DNA of 64,000 nt, taken from contig OX419755.1 of the NCBI GenBank assembly GCA_948567375.1, positions 80,804,218 through 80,868,217 on the forward strand, in the 5' to 3' direction. Positions 10,338 through 21,956 of this stretch are shown here, piece by piece. This stretch comes from Lunularia cruciata (lineage: Eukaryota; Streptophyta; Marchantiopsida; Lunulariales; Lunulariaceae). The stretch's first letter is position 1. Each line of letters starts with the position of its first letter. The notes under the pieces were generated by a model that saw only the letters and a list, made by a program, of their open reading frames with translations, did no database searches and was not told where the DNA came from. The position numbers and the translations under genes are program-made.

Positions 10338-11028
10338 TGTAACACCCATTTGTGCATGTGTGTGGTATTGTGATATTTAGCTTGGTATTACAAGTACTTA
10401 AGAGATATTATTTATATAGAGATAAAGGATGGTTCTACATTAGTCATGGTTAGCTAAAGTTAGTCATAGCTAAGGTAGAGGGGACCTTACTTTAGAGGAA
10501 GTAGAAAAGATGAGCACCACTATTTTGGATTTTAGTGTGTTGACTTGGTATTATTCCTAGGTGTTTGGCTTTGAGGAAAGAGTTGAGAACTCTTGGGCCC
10601 GCAAGCCTTTTTGTTTTGGATTCTTCTTTAGTCCAAGGATAGCCCATGTGAAGGAATCCTTGACTTAGTGGTTGGGTCAAGATAAGACCACATGCTTAGG
10701 GGAATATGCCCATGTGAATGGATATTCCTTTCTACTTTTTGACTTTACTTGATTTTTAGTCTAATAACTTGAGTTACTATGGTAATTAGTAACTTTGGTA
10801 CGTAACTATTTCACAAGTATATAAACAAGGGGTGAGGAGGTACTCATCATCCTTTCATTTGCAACTATCTCTCTCTCATTGAGTTCTCTAGTGAGCAATG
10901 TCTTGAGTCTTGGAGTGTTAGCCTTGGAGGAGTATGATGGAGTTGGGGTTCCTTGCCTTCTTAGTCCATGGTGTGCTACCATAATAGCCATCAGAGGTTC
11001 ATCTTGAGTGAGAGACAGGCCGGCTCAC
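10338..11028 (+). mobile_element. Solo LTR of family F inserted in element A
   Basis: TGTAACACCCATTTGTGC to GGCCGGCTCAC, nearly identical to the LTRs of full element F (38456-44404). It is flanked by AGCTC at 10333-10337 and 11029-11033, a perfect 5-bp duplication. The corresponding place in B (near 49540) is an empty site where the frame runs through. Internal DNA has been lost by LTR-LTR recombination. A TATA box TATATAAAC lies at 10818-10826. Confidence 0.92.
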
Positions 11029-11033
11029 AGCTC

Positions 11034-13101
11034 CACTATCAACCACCTCTACCCTAGTAGTAGGAACCACATCATCCCTACTCTCACAAAGTGTGGCAGC
11101 CAACCAGAACATTGGGGCTAGGTCAACTCCCAATGTCAACATGTCACTAGCCAAAAAAGGACACCGCATAATCAGCTGAGCCGCCCCCAACATTATGCTA
11201 GACTTAGTTTGTGCAGTAGAAGGGGGCTGACTAGCAGGTAGTCCATCATGCACTCCATCACCACCTACCACACCTACATTAGGACATCTAGGAACCATGG
11301 ATGTCGTCTGCAATGCCTCAAATAGCATGAAAGACTTGAGAAGTCTGACATGTCTCCCAACCTCTCTTCTTTGTGGGTCCAACTCCATTGATGCTCCTCT
11401 AGGCTCTGGAGCACGTATTGCGCTCCTAGTCATTACTGCAAATGCATCCACCTGTGTTGCTCCACACATGAAATCCAAAGCATCTCTGTCACCAATATAT
11501 GAGGTGGAAGCCTCAACACCCAAATCTGATCTCCTCTAATTAATAGCCATACTAGCCAATCTCTACTCCAACTGCTCAATCCAAGTAGCCATAACTGTAT
11601 GAAAAGTAAGGGCAGGTACCGCATCCCTACTAGGTGTAGATCCTCTACCACCACCTCTACCACCTCATCCTCCATGAATTGGAGCTCCTCTACTACTTGC
11701 CATAACAGCCCTACCACTCCGTAACTCAGGGTGTAGGTCAAAACACCGATCACTAGTGTGACCAAATTTGTGGCAATGCTCACACTGCCTTTGTGTTGGT
11801 TGTGAAGCACCAAAGGTATCAGGTTCGCTGCCTTGAGTACACTCTCTCCTATGGTGAGGTCCACCACAAGTCCAACAAGCAACACTACCACTCACTGGCT
11901 ACTGTTGACCCGGAAATGAAGATAAGGATCTAACTATAATTGGCCCTCCACTTGCTCCATAGGATCTGGGCTGTCCACCCTGTCCTTGAAAACCAACTGA
12001 GCGTGGTGCACTCTACTGCACTCTAGAAGAAGTCATAGTTGTGGATGAGGTCTCCCTACCAAATCTAGATGTCACCATCCTCTCCTCCACCATGTTGAGC
12101 TCATTACGCTCAACCAAACCAAAGACCACTGCCAAAGTAGACAAAGTAGCTTGCAACAATGTAGCATCACAAACTCTACGTCGTAACTCCCTATCTAGTA
12201 TCCCATACCAAAATTGGATTGCTTGGGCCTCAGTAACTCCCTGAGTGAAACTGATCAGCCATCTCATGCGAGTGTATGCCTTGCCTAGGCTCTCTCCAGC
12301 CTTCCACTAGAACTCTTGCAAGCTCCTTAGCTTGTTAGTCCGCACTCCTTGGTAGTTCTGCCTCAAACACAGGAAGAACTCCACCATGGGGTTAAACCCC
12401 GGTACCACACCACCTCATGCAGTGGTACCTCTATTCGTGGTAACACTATCTCCAGCTAGTGCACCTCCACTAGCTCCACCAACACTACTCAAGCTAGAAC
12501 TCGTAAGGACAGCCGATCTACTCTTGGCCACCGAGCCTGAAGTGATAGAGATATAGTTTGGAGACCAATACTATCTCCATAACTCAATCTCTTCCAAATG
12601 AGCTCTCCTAAACTCATGATAGTCATCCATTGGCGGACCCTCCAAGTGCTGAAACAACCTCTTCCATGCCATGAAGGGTGTGAACAAAGTCGGGTTTTGC
12701 ATCTGCTGCAGATCACACCAACTATCAAACTCCTAGATGAAGTCATCTAACTCAATGGTACGCACTGTACCAAAGTAACGCCTAGGGCCTTTGGAGGCCC
12801 CATAAAGCTCATCCATGTCCTACAAAAACGGTGCAGACACACCAAGTGCACTCTCAACTAAATCAACTCTTGTGTCAAACTCCAACTCAAAGTCAATCTC
12901 CTCTCTCATTGGGACCTGAGATACAGGTTGATACCGAGTGCCACTCCGAGTAAACCCACTGTGTATTGTAGGGCTATCTCCTCTGGAATCCCTAAAGAAC
13001 TCCGTCGTGACAAAGTGACCACAGCCGCAACCAAAACCACCAAATGCAACCACAAGTTGCAACCGCAAGTACCCCACCAAGTGCCAATACCAACTAAGCA
13101 C
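11034..13101 (-). pseudogene. Element A Gag and Gag-protease junction
   Basis: Minus-strand frames in order: 12820-13101 (Gag N-terminus ending in VESALGVSAPFL), 12489-12746, 12013-12267 (capsid-like, QFWYGILDRELRRRV), 11665-11895 with two zinc knuckles, and 10999-11523 as the C-terminal part. The knuckles are C7-x2-C10...C19 (CWTCGGPHHRREC) and C38-x2-C41-x4-H46-x4-C51 (CEHCHKFGHTSDRC). These bind element RNA during packaging. The same order is seen in B at 24462-26153 plus 49131 onward. Frames are separated by stops and shifts. Confidence 0.8.
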
Positions 13102-13914
13102 CTCCCATTAATGTAACTTTAACCAAGACAACTACACTAGGAGAAAGGGCAACTTGTAACCTGCCATCACAACACACATTCTCACGGTCTGTAGGTCATC
13201 ACTTCCTACCTCACCGGAGAGAAACAAAGATAGTCTGACTAGTCATCACTCCAACCTCACTATCGAGAGCACACCAGAGCACCAATGCTCAAAATTCAGG
13301 GCACCTCACACAAACATGGTGCACAAACAAGAAGCAAAGAATGGAGGGGGTCCAATCACAAGAATGCTAAACAACAACCTTCCATCTCATAAATCAACAC
13401 AAGACTGACTCTGCCACCATTTGGCATTTGACATAATTGGAGTACCTATCTACTTCCTGAGCTACGAGGATCGGTTTCAAGTTCTTTTTGCCAAAATCTA
13501 ACGTAACTCCTTTGCAAAATATGATGTAAAATCTGATGTAAATCTGACATAAATCTGATGTAAATCCCTAAAAATGGTTGACTACTAAATCCTCAACTAA
13601 CTCTTCACTCGAGCCAAATTGGAAAAATTAGTTTTGTCCAATTTTCAATTCGTGAGAATCTGCTCCCAACTCCATCTTCAATTTCAGTTTCTGAGCTCAA
13701 CTCGGAACAAATTGGTCCTGAGCTCAAAATCATAGTTACCGCTTGAATATTGCTTCTTCCTTGGCTCCAAATTTTGCAAGCGCTTCCGCACACACACTCT
13801 CTTAGGGAAATCTCAACTTTGCAATCGAGACACCATGATCCACCAAGCTTGGAGATACCACCAACACTTGTAGTTCGTGCACCCAATTTCCCCCTGACTC
13901 ACTCCTCTGATGTA
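13102..13914 (-). other. Element A 5' untranslated region
   Basis: Between 5' LTR core and Gag. The part 13600-13886 (minus) matches B around 23260-23450 (AATTGGGTGCA, then TTGGTGGTATCTCCAAGCTT). No protein is credible. The primer binding site is not certain. The antisense 93-codon frame here is not conserved in B. Confidence 0.5.
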
Positions 13915-14366
13915 ATTAGATCATTTACCACTCGAATCAATCGAACTTAGATTAATACTTGATTTGATCCTCAACAACTTGCCAACAATAGGGCATTGAT
14001 TACAGTCAAGCCACACCCACTCTAGCTAAGAGACTCCAGGTAACGCTCTCCAAATTTCTGTCCACTCTAGCCAAGAACTCGAAGGCTCAACATTAGAGAA
14101 GTGAGCTCTCTGGAGCTGCACTCCCAGGGTATACCTCTGATTTTGACCTAGGTCTCCTCCCAATGGTCTTGCTGACGGTACACCCAACAGTGTGGACAGT
14201 GTGGACGGTGCAAGTGACGGTGGGCCTTGCCATGAAGTCAGTACCCTAAACCTGAAATCTGACCGTCGGAAAGTAGTCTATGAATAATTACCAAAATGCC
14301 TCTAACTACTATCACTAGAACTCCAGTGTCCGAGCATCTAGATGCGACACTACAAATAGCATGACA
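13915..14366 (-). repeat. 5' LTR core of element A
   Basis: Minus strand, starting at 14366 with TGTCATGCTATTTGTAG. It pairs with 4318-4749. Outside it at 14367-14371 is AAGTA, the likely target duplicate of AATTA at 4189-4193 (four of five). No X repeat is attached to this copy. Confidence 0.82.
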
Positions 14367-17300
14367 AAGTATTGAAATTTAATGATAAGAATGATGAATG
14401 ATAAGAAATAATATAATCTCCTAACACCATACCATCCCTTAAAGTTAATTCAATATTGGAGAGCAATGTAAAACAATGTGAACCTTAAAGTCTTTCCAAA
14501 TGTCATTGAGGAGAAACTCCTCCTTTCAGAATGTAAAATCAGTCACAAGTACCCCTAGAATACACTAGTAAGACGCAAATGGTAAGAATGTTTTCTGAAT
14601 GCATTTTTGGGTTTATTGCCTCGGCTACAAATGCCGAGTACAGTCCACAACCCCACGATAACAATCCTACATCGATCTATGGATCAATTTCAATTCACTT
14701 GCATCCCTTCGTCTATAAATCTATTTATCGATTAATTGCATTATTACAATTGGGTTAGGATAGGCATGCCATCCGCGGTCGCCTTTCACTTGGAGGATAT
14801 AGCTTATGAATACAACCATGAACTAAGAATCGTGAAGTATACTCGTCAATACTATCTCACTCCAATTCCAGTTGGAATAAAGCAATAAGCTACACCCGAG
14901 TATGTCGAGACTTTATATTTGGCTGCGCTGCTACATTTTACCTAGTGAATCTGAAACCAGCGAGAAGATTATTCTTCATATTTCAGATTTATCTTTCACA
15001 CCGACGATATATTTCAAATATGAAAAATTACCTTCTCACTAATCATGATTACACCCAAGAATTCTAATTTTTTTCATGGAATTCATGAATAGAATGACTC
15101 AATTAAAAGGTCTATTTTTTCCATAAAATTATGAAAAGAATGGCCCAATGAACAGTGAAGGGTTCTAGTTTCTCCAATCAAATTTATGGATAGAATGGTA
15201 TATGAGTGTTTGAAATTTTCACTAAAGAGTTTTACTTATCTCTACGTAACTTATGAACAGAATGACATAATGGAAAGTTCTATATTTTTTTTTAAATTTA
15301 TAAAAATAGGGGTATCAAAAGTAGTTCTGAGGAGTCTATGAGATAAATAACAAACTTCATAACTATTTTTAGTGACCTCTATAGTGGGATGAAGTGCTAA
15401 TAGTTGAACCCTCATTAAATGGTGTACGGATATTTGGTGCAAGTTGAATTTTTTTGAAAATCAAGCAAGATGTTATGGATGTTTGGGTGTGCCATATCAA
15501 AATAAGGTCAAAAGAGGTAACGTGGCTTAATGATAAGGTTGCCACATTTTTTTGGAGGGTGATTTGTGAAATTTTTTGCCCCAAAACATGCTGCACTCCC
15601 CGAGTATTCGAACTTGAATTCACCATTGATTGCATCGCAGACTCACAATCAAATTCAAAACCAAGACCTTTAGACTCACATTTGGATTTGCAACCAATAC
15701 AATCATCAGGAAAGTTTGGAGAATTGTTGAGGATGGCATCTTCCATGCTGAGCAAATAAAATTAGGACAAACAGTTCTGCATGATTACATACTATTTTGG
15801 CCAAATTTTGGATTATTGTGAAGAGCACAATCATTTTGCATAAATTCATGGTGGGAACTGAAAAAAGCCCATTTAGAAATCCATTGCTTTTAGTTTCATG
15901 GCCACATTTTTGGTTTGGGAGGGTCAAGGATTTCATACTTCTATGACAAGTGATAGATTGTACAAGAAATAGTTGAGGTATATGAAATCATACAAAGAAG
16001 CTTGGGAGTTGAAAAACAATTCTATTAGAGAAGGACTCACCAAAAAGGCATATGGCAAAGGGTGGAGAACTAAAGATGAAAATTGAATGGAATGTGCACA
16101 CATTTTGCTAGAATGGAAGCCATGTTTGGGAATAAAACCAACATTACACCACCTGCCATGGTAAGTTTGGGAGATTTAAATCCCAATTCATGCAAGGTTA
16201 GTTTGAGGAGTTTCTTGAATGCAAAGAAACCATCTTGACAAGCTCTCAATTCCCATCTCCTCCAGAGGTGGTGCTCCCCAACTTGTGCTCCTAGTTTGTC
16301 CCAAACACCCCATGGGGTGGAAAGTTTACCTAGTGTATACATGGAGAATGGAATCCAAGCTTGTACACCAAAGGAAGCACATTCTATTGCACTAGTCAAG
16401 GACTCACCTTTTGTTAACCACCTCCACTAGCTTCTATAGGAGATAGCTCAAAAAGTGATTTCTTTGACAAAAAAGAAAATTTGATCCAAAGAGGAGAAAA
16501 GGTAGAACATCCACAGATAAGGTATCCAAAATATCACGTAGTATGTCCTTGTCTTAAGATTTAACAAAAATCACCATGTTGAAGGTAGATATTATAGAAC
16601 CTAGAGAGAGGTTATGAGTAGCTGAACTAGACATCACTAACATGAGAAAAGTGGAGAAAAAATTGATGAAAATGGAAGTTGAGCATGTTAGATTAGAGAT
16701 AGAGAAGATGAAAGTCAAGATTGGGAAGACATTTGAGTGCTAATAAAAGGAAAGCTAGGGTAGATAGACACAAATTGAAGAGATGAGTCTAGAATCAAAG
16801 CACACTCATGAAATCAAAATGAGTCTCTTGCAAGGAGGAAAAATCTCTGGAGGAAATAAGTCAATAGTTCAAAGTACTAACTCAAGTTCATCAAGAAATC
16901 AAGCCTTTGACTATGTGTTATAGTCCCAAGCTAAAAAATCTTATTCCAAATTCATTTTCTAATGAAAATGAATATGATACTACCATTGAAGGCACTTCCA
17001 TGTAACTAGAGTACATTTATAATTAAAGATGTTGTTTGACTACTTTGTGATTTAATGTGTAATGATTGCTGATAAGTGTATTATGCTTAAGTATATGAGA
17101 TTTGAGACTTTTTTGTAAGTATTAGAGATTGCTAGAACAAGGACCCCTATCAAAAGTCCAAAGACCCACTTCAGAAAGACTTCTCATGCTCAAAGATAAA
17201 CAAAATAGCCGCCTAGAGATGCCCATTGGAGCCCAAAAGAGCATCATGCTCCCAACCAATCCCTAAAGTGGCAAGCATTGGCACTCATCGGTGCTTGCCG

Positions 17301-17555
17301 TTGCCCACTCATGAAAAGACACACATTAATGCTCATCAAAGAGTGGTAAGGTTTTGGATCGTGCCCAATGCCACCTAATAGTACGCAATGTTGTGCGTTG
17401 AAGACTATGTAAGTTCTTAGATGGCAATGCCCAATGATGCTAATTGGAGATAGAAGGCACACGCCATTACTTGTCATAAGCAGCCAGTGCTTGTAGGCAC
17501 CAATTGACGCCCAAGCATAAGTGAATACATTTCATGTTGTTTAATGGATTGAAAT

Positions 17556-17725
17556 TCACGTGATATGAGGTATGAGAGTGCAGCAAAGTGACAATGGAAA
17601 TAAATGTAGAATCAAAAATATGATACACATCACATCATATGAGGTATGAAAGTGAGGCAAAGTGAGAACAAGAATGGAAATAAATGTATAATCATAAATA
17701 TGATACATATGATGTGTATAAATGT
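17556..17725. repeat. Tandem duplication, unit about 80 bp
   Basis: Two adjacent copies share ATATGAGGTATGA, then GGCAAAGTGA or CAGCAAAGTGA, then ATGGAAATAAATGTA, then AAATATGATACA. The second copy has a short insertion (GAACAAGA). It lies in otherwise unrecognised sequence. Confidence 0.75.
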
Positions 17726-18754
17726 GAAGTTCCTAAGGCTAGTCACTATGTTGGAGGAGAAGGAAGTGAAGAAGATGAGGGAGATGCAACATGGAGTCTA
17801 CATGCAATTGCATCCTCAGTCTACGTTGGTATACATCATGTTGAATCCTTAATGGCCTCAATGACCACCAAAGGCGCCACTTGCTCTCATCCAAGGATCG
17901 GTCAGGCTACCACTAGCTAGAAGGTCATATGGATCACTACTATAAGAACTTAGTCTATCAAACGTCCATTCTTCTTCTGCCCAACTAATAACAGATTGAT
18001 CATCATGGACAAATCTATCCAAAGCTATAATCAAGGGATCAAATGACCAAGTGTATGATGATCTCTTTACCTTATAAGGACAGACGTAGGGAAGATGGAT
18101 TGCATCATATGGATGGTTCTTACAATAAGGGAGTGCATAATTATCCAAGATCAGAAGATCAAGAAGAGGTAAACCTAATAAAGTGAGATGCTCATAGGAT
18201 CTAGCTCTAGGTTTGTATGTAAGGGCACTAGCTATGCCTAATGGTCAAGCTCTCCCACACATTATAATAAGTGCTACCACAAAAGCCATAATGATGCCAA
18301 ACAAGTAACATCCATAACAATAATATTCTTCCACATGAATCTTAGGAAGAGAAAATGTGGAATATTCTCTCTTGAAAGACAAAGCCTCTATCTAAAAATT
18401 CAGATTGAGTTTCTTGAGTCACCACACAATGAGGTAAGGAATAGGAGGCAAAAATTTGGGTCTCTTGAGTCACAACACTATGAAGTAAGACATAGGCGGC
18501 ATTTGTCTTGATTTACATCTCCTCATGTGAGATCTGATTGTGGGGTTGGCAAGCAATCATGAAAAGTCTTGGGCCAAGATAAGCCACACAAGCCCTCACT
18601 TGAGCTAGACTACTCTCACTCTCCTCTACCTAAACATGTGCACTCTCGTACCTCTCCAAAGCAATGTGAACTCTTGCGCATGATTTTGTAATTGGACCTA
18701 TAACCCCCCAGTCATTGCAATAGCACCTAGAATATCCAAGTCAACTAACCTATG

Positions 18755-19080
18755 CTCTCTCTCTCTCTCCATTGCATAGCTAGTAAAGGTTACATGCATC
18801 TCTTTGAATGTAGCAAGAGTATCCTCTCACTCACAAAGGAGTCTTTCTCTCTCAAATAGGCCATCTTGCTCCTCTAAGCTCTCTAATCTACTCTCACACT
18901 CAAGCACTAATCTCTCCCGCTCCTCTACACTCTCCAATCTACTCTCATGCTCAAGCACTAACTCTCCCACTCCTCTATGCTGTCCAATCAACTCCCACAT
19001 TGAAGCACTAATCTCTCTCTTGCTCAACAATGAGTCTCTCTCTCTCCTCAACCACTCACACACAATCATCTCATACACAC
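18755..19080 (-). repeat. CT-rich tract encoding a repeated coiled-coil remnant on the minus strand
   Basis: It begins with a CT microsatellite near 18755-18773. The minus strand from 19078 to 18827 reads 83 codons with a repeated block (LVLECESRLESLEE and LVLEHESRLESVEE, then a weaker third), so the DNA has internal near-repeats of about 60 bp. It may be part of a lost coiled-coil gene. No family is recognised. Confidence 0.5.
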
Positions 19081-19918
19081 TCTATGTCAAAAAAAGAGAG
19101 GGGGAAGGGACTCTTGGATGTGAGGGGAGAAGTGCCCTCTCTAGGGATGGATAAGGGGAAGAAGAGGGAGAAGAAGCTCTCTCAAAGGATGAAGATGTAC
19201 AAGGAACTTTCTCAAGATGTTATCACTCCCTAACCTCACTACTAGTAAGGCATATCTCTCAACATAAATTGGTTGAACAATTGTTCCCAATAGGTGACAT
19301 ATAGTCATCTATCAAGTAAAACTCACTATCAATCAAGTAAATACACAAGTGCATAAATTAAGGCATGTTAAATTAACTCATTTATTAAATCCGATAGTGG
19401 TGCATACAACAAATAGTTATATGTTTCCCAACAAAGAAAACATACAAAATATGCCAAAACTCAATACAAAAAAACTATTTAATCAATCACTCACCATCCT
19501 CATCCTTTCTATCATCAAAACTCCTATCCTCATCCTCTTCGTCCTCTCTATTGCATATAATCTCCTCCTCTCTCTCACTCAAGTAGGACACTTCCTCCTC
19601 AAGAATGTAACCTCTCTCCACAAAGAGGTGAGGGAGTATCTGCCCAAGGAAGGTGACTTTGAACCTATGCCCATTAGGTCTCCTCAATTGGCTTTGTAAA
19701 CTCCCCACCTCCATAATGATAGCTCAAAATGCTAACTCTCCCCAATTGTAATCCTCCACACCAAATCTCCTCAACTTTATTTTGGTGTTAAGAACCAAAT
19801 GCCCATGTGCAATCTTGGGCCAAATCATTGGTACCACAAGCGCACCCATCATCTAGAAGAAATCCCTAAATACAAGATACACACATTGCCTTGCCAAATA
19901 CCTCTTTGCAACCCTATT

Positions 19919-20335
19919 TGTAACAATATGGAGTTTAGCGACGTAGTTAGTAAGGCTAACAAAGTAGAGAATAAGCCAAATTACCCCAGAATATTCTAGA
20001 AGCATCTAGGAAGCTTCTTAGAGAGCTTATTGACAAGTTTAACTTGCACCTTAAGCAGGTAGCTTCTAGAAGGAAGCTTCTAGAAGCTTCTAACTTACAT
20101 GCCAAGTAGGCGACTTTTAGAAGGAAGCCTCTTGAGAAGCTTCCTGGTTAACTTGGCTTGCACTATATGAAAGTGGCTCAAGGAAGCTTTTTGAGAAGCT
20201 TCTCAAGGGCCTTGTATGCTATCTATAAATACCAAAGCCAAAGCTCATGCTAGACATTTGGAGTTTTCCCTCATTCAAGTGTCTCAATGTGAGCTTCCAT
20301 TCTCCTATTTCTCTCCTTGGTCTCAGTCTTTTACT
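19919..20335 (+). repeat. 5' LTR of element D1
   Basis: 417 bp, starting TGTAACAATATGGAGTTTAG. It matches 33086-33506 and 63140-63563 throughout, including the clustered AAGCTTCTAGAAGCTTC words and the CTATAAATA box. It ends immediately before the primer site. Confidence 0.9.
19988..20231 (+). promoter_or_regulatory. Heat-shock-element array and TATA box in D1 5' LTR
   Basis: AGAAtaTTCtaGAAgc at 19988-20003 and GAAgcTTCtaGAAgcTTC at 20073-20090 are perfect alternating nGAAn/nTTCn arrays, the binding pattern of heat shock factors. Further partial arrays follow to about 20200. A TATA box CTATAAATA lies at 20223-20231. The same layout is kept in the other D LTRs. Confidence 0.7.
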
Positions 20336-20336
20336 T

Positions 20337-20348
20337 TGGTATCAGAGC
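20337..20348 (+). other. Primer binding site of D1
   Basis: TGGTATCAGAGC, complementary to the 3' end of plant initiator methionine tRNA, one base after the LTR end. Confidence 0.92.
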
Positions 20349-20599
20349 AAGAATGGGATGGATGGAATTTATTATGGACCACCAAATCTACTTTTGCCAA
20401 ACCATTGGGATTTCCATGTCCAAGTACTACCCAAGCATCGGTTCACACAATTCATCATCTCGCGTGTTGGGTAAGATTTTCTACATATGATCACCTTGTC
20501 TGAGGAACCTTGATACTTTTGGTTATAACTTATGGAGAACGGTGGACGTGGTGCATCTATGTGTTAATAAATTAGATAATTGGGAGTAGTTGGATAGAG

Positions 20600-21550
20600 T
20601 AGTAACCATGGTAGCAATACCAAATGTTATCATTGCTATGCAACAAAAAATCAAGCACTTTACTCTATTGTTGGATGAATAAGCCCAGCAATAACAAGAA
20701 CATATAGAGAGAGCACTAGTTCAAGATGGAGAAGATCAAATCCGATTTCCAAAACCCAAGGTGTTTGAAGGTAAGAATATTTTGTGCATAGTGAAGAATT
20801 TTTTGTTTGACTACAAACATTACTTTGAAGCTACCAATCTTCAAGCTGAATGAAAACACATTCTCTTGGCTTCTAGCCAATTGGATGGTGTGGCAAAACT
20901 TTGGTGGTGATTCCAAGTGGAACGAGTTGAATGATAGATTGTTGCACCAATCTTACATGAACAAAATTCAAGGATGCAATACTTGGTCGATTTTCAAACT
21001 ATAAATGTCACCCAAGCTGCACAAGATAAATTGACGGAGTTGGAGTAGATTGGCTCTATAAGGAACTACATCATGCAATTTCAGAACATCATCATGCAAT
21101 TTCTAGATATACAAGAAGGTAAAGTTCTGGATTGATTTGTGAGGGGCTTAAAGTCACAAACCAAATTGGAAGTGACCATGCAAGGACCACAAAATGTGGA
21201 AGAAGCCATGCAATTGGTTGAGCGCTTTGATTCCTTGGTTGCAACAACTTGGTCTTGACCTTGATCTACACAAAGTCTACCAATACACTACACACGGGTG
21301 GAAGAACCGGCACTATTGGAGATTAGTGCTATCCATTAGAGACCACTTGGTACAATGGATAGAGAAAGATTGCAACAAAATGGTGGTTGTTTTTATTGTC
21401 GATAGGTTGGACATCGCATTGTTGAATGTCCACTTAAGAATGTGCAACCTCAATAAGTTGCCCAGATGGAGTTTGTGGAGCAGAATGATCAAGGAAATGA
21501 GGAATCCCAATAGGAGATTTGGAGTTGCCTATTGGGAGCTTGATTAATTC
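20600..21550 (+). pseudogene. Element D1 Gag, decayed
   Basis: A broken plus-strand reading begins near 20610 (AIPNVIIAMQQ) and continues through IRFPKPKVFEGKN and ASSQLDGVAKLWW, typical of chromovirus Gag capsid. It ends with one zinc knuckle CFYCR*VGHRIVEC at about 21388-21436, where * is a stop. D2 (33770-34690) carries the same protein with a better knuckle. Gag coats the RNA in the virus-like particle. Many stops. Confidence 0.78.
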
Positions 21551-21599
21551 CAATGGGATTGAAAGCTCAACTTATGCAAGTTTGCTTCACTTGCAAGAT

Positions 21600-21945
21600 A
21601 TGATATCTAATCAAGATTGTAGGATAATGGTTGATTTTGGAAGTTCATAGAATTGTATGTCTATGTAAGTAGCAAAAGAATTGGGTATTCCTATCAAGCT
21701 AGCTGGAAGTAGATTGATGATGGCGGATGGTAGAAAAGATTTTGCATTCCGTACCTTATATCTTGTTACTTTCAAGATTGGGAAGCAGTATTTGGGATGT
21801 ATGAGGTTTGTAGTAGCACCTCTACACTATGATGTCATTCTAGGACTACTTTGGCTTGAACATCATAAGGTTCAATTTGATTGGAACCGACAACAAATTC
21901 AAGTACAACACCAAGGTAGGAATTTCTGATTAGGTTGTCTGGCAC
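21600..21945 (+). pseudogene. Element D1 protease region
   Basis: Reading around 21625 gives a V-D-F-G-S motif in place of D-S/T-G, followed by VAKELGIPIKL, LMMADGRK and LGLLWLEHHKVQFDW. This is the retropepsin layout of chromoviruses. The frame 21681-21929 covers most of it. D2 has the equivalent VDFGS at 34810-34850. Confidence 0.75.
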
Positions 21946-21956
21946 CTTTGAGTAAG

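Larger units (their letters stand above)
4194..14366 (-). mobile_element. Element A: Ty3/gypsy with methyltransferase and PHD finger
   Basis: Element A reads right to left. It starts at 14366 with TGTCATGC and ends near 4194. Order on the minus strand: 5' LTR core, gag with two zinc knuckles, protease (LLDSGA), C5 DNA methyltransferase, RT (YIDD), RNase H, integrase, PHD finger, purine tract, 107-bp repeat X, LTR core, second X. A family F solo LTR (10338-11028) interrupts the gag-protease region. Without it the element is about 9.5 kb. Frames are broken mostly by single stops. Element B (22791-60809) is a second copy of the same family and confirms the order and each nested insertion. Confidence 0.85.
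14372..19918. other. Degenerate intergenic region without a recognised gene
   Basis: About 5.5 kb lacking the motifs of the gypsy families nearby. Open frames such as 15369-15755 (minus), 15454-15759 (plus), 16070-16399 (minus) and 17858-18148 (minus) overlap each other and show no domain I know. From 16560 to 16900 a broken plus-strand reading is rich in Glu, Lys and Met, as in a coiled coil. The region probably consists of very old repeats. Two local repeats within it are listed separately. Confidence 0.45.

Noticed and set aside
11433..11891. 152-codon minus-strand frame in element A
   Set aside because: Hydrophobic shadow of the Gag zinc-knuckle frame 11665-11895, which has conserved Cys/His ligands and a match in B.
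15369..15759. Overlapping frames of 128 and 101 codons on opposite strands
   Set aside because: Neither shows a domain, splice sites or conserved composition. They sit in degenerate sequence and are probably chance.
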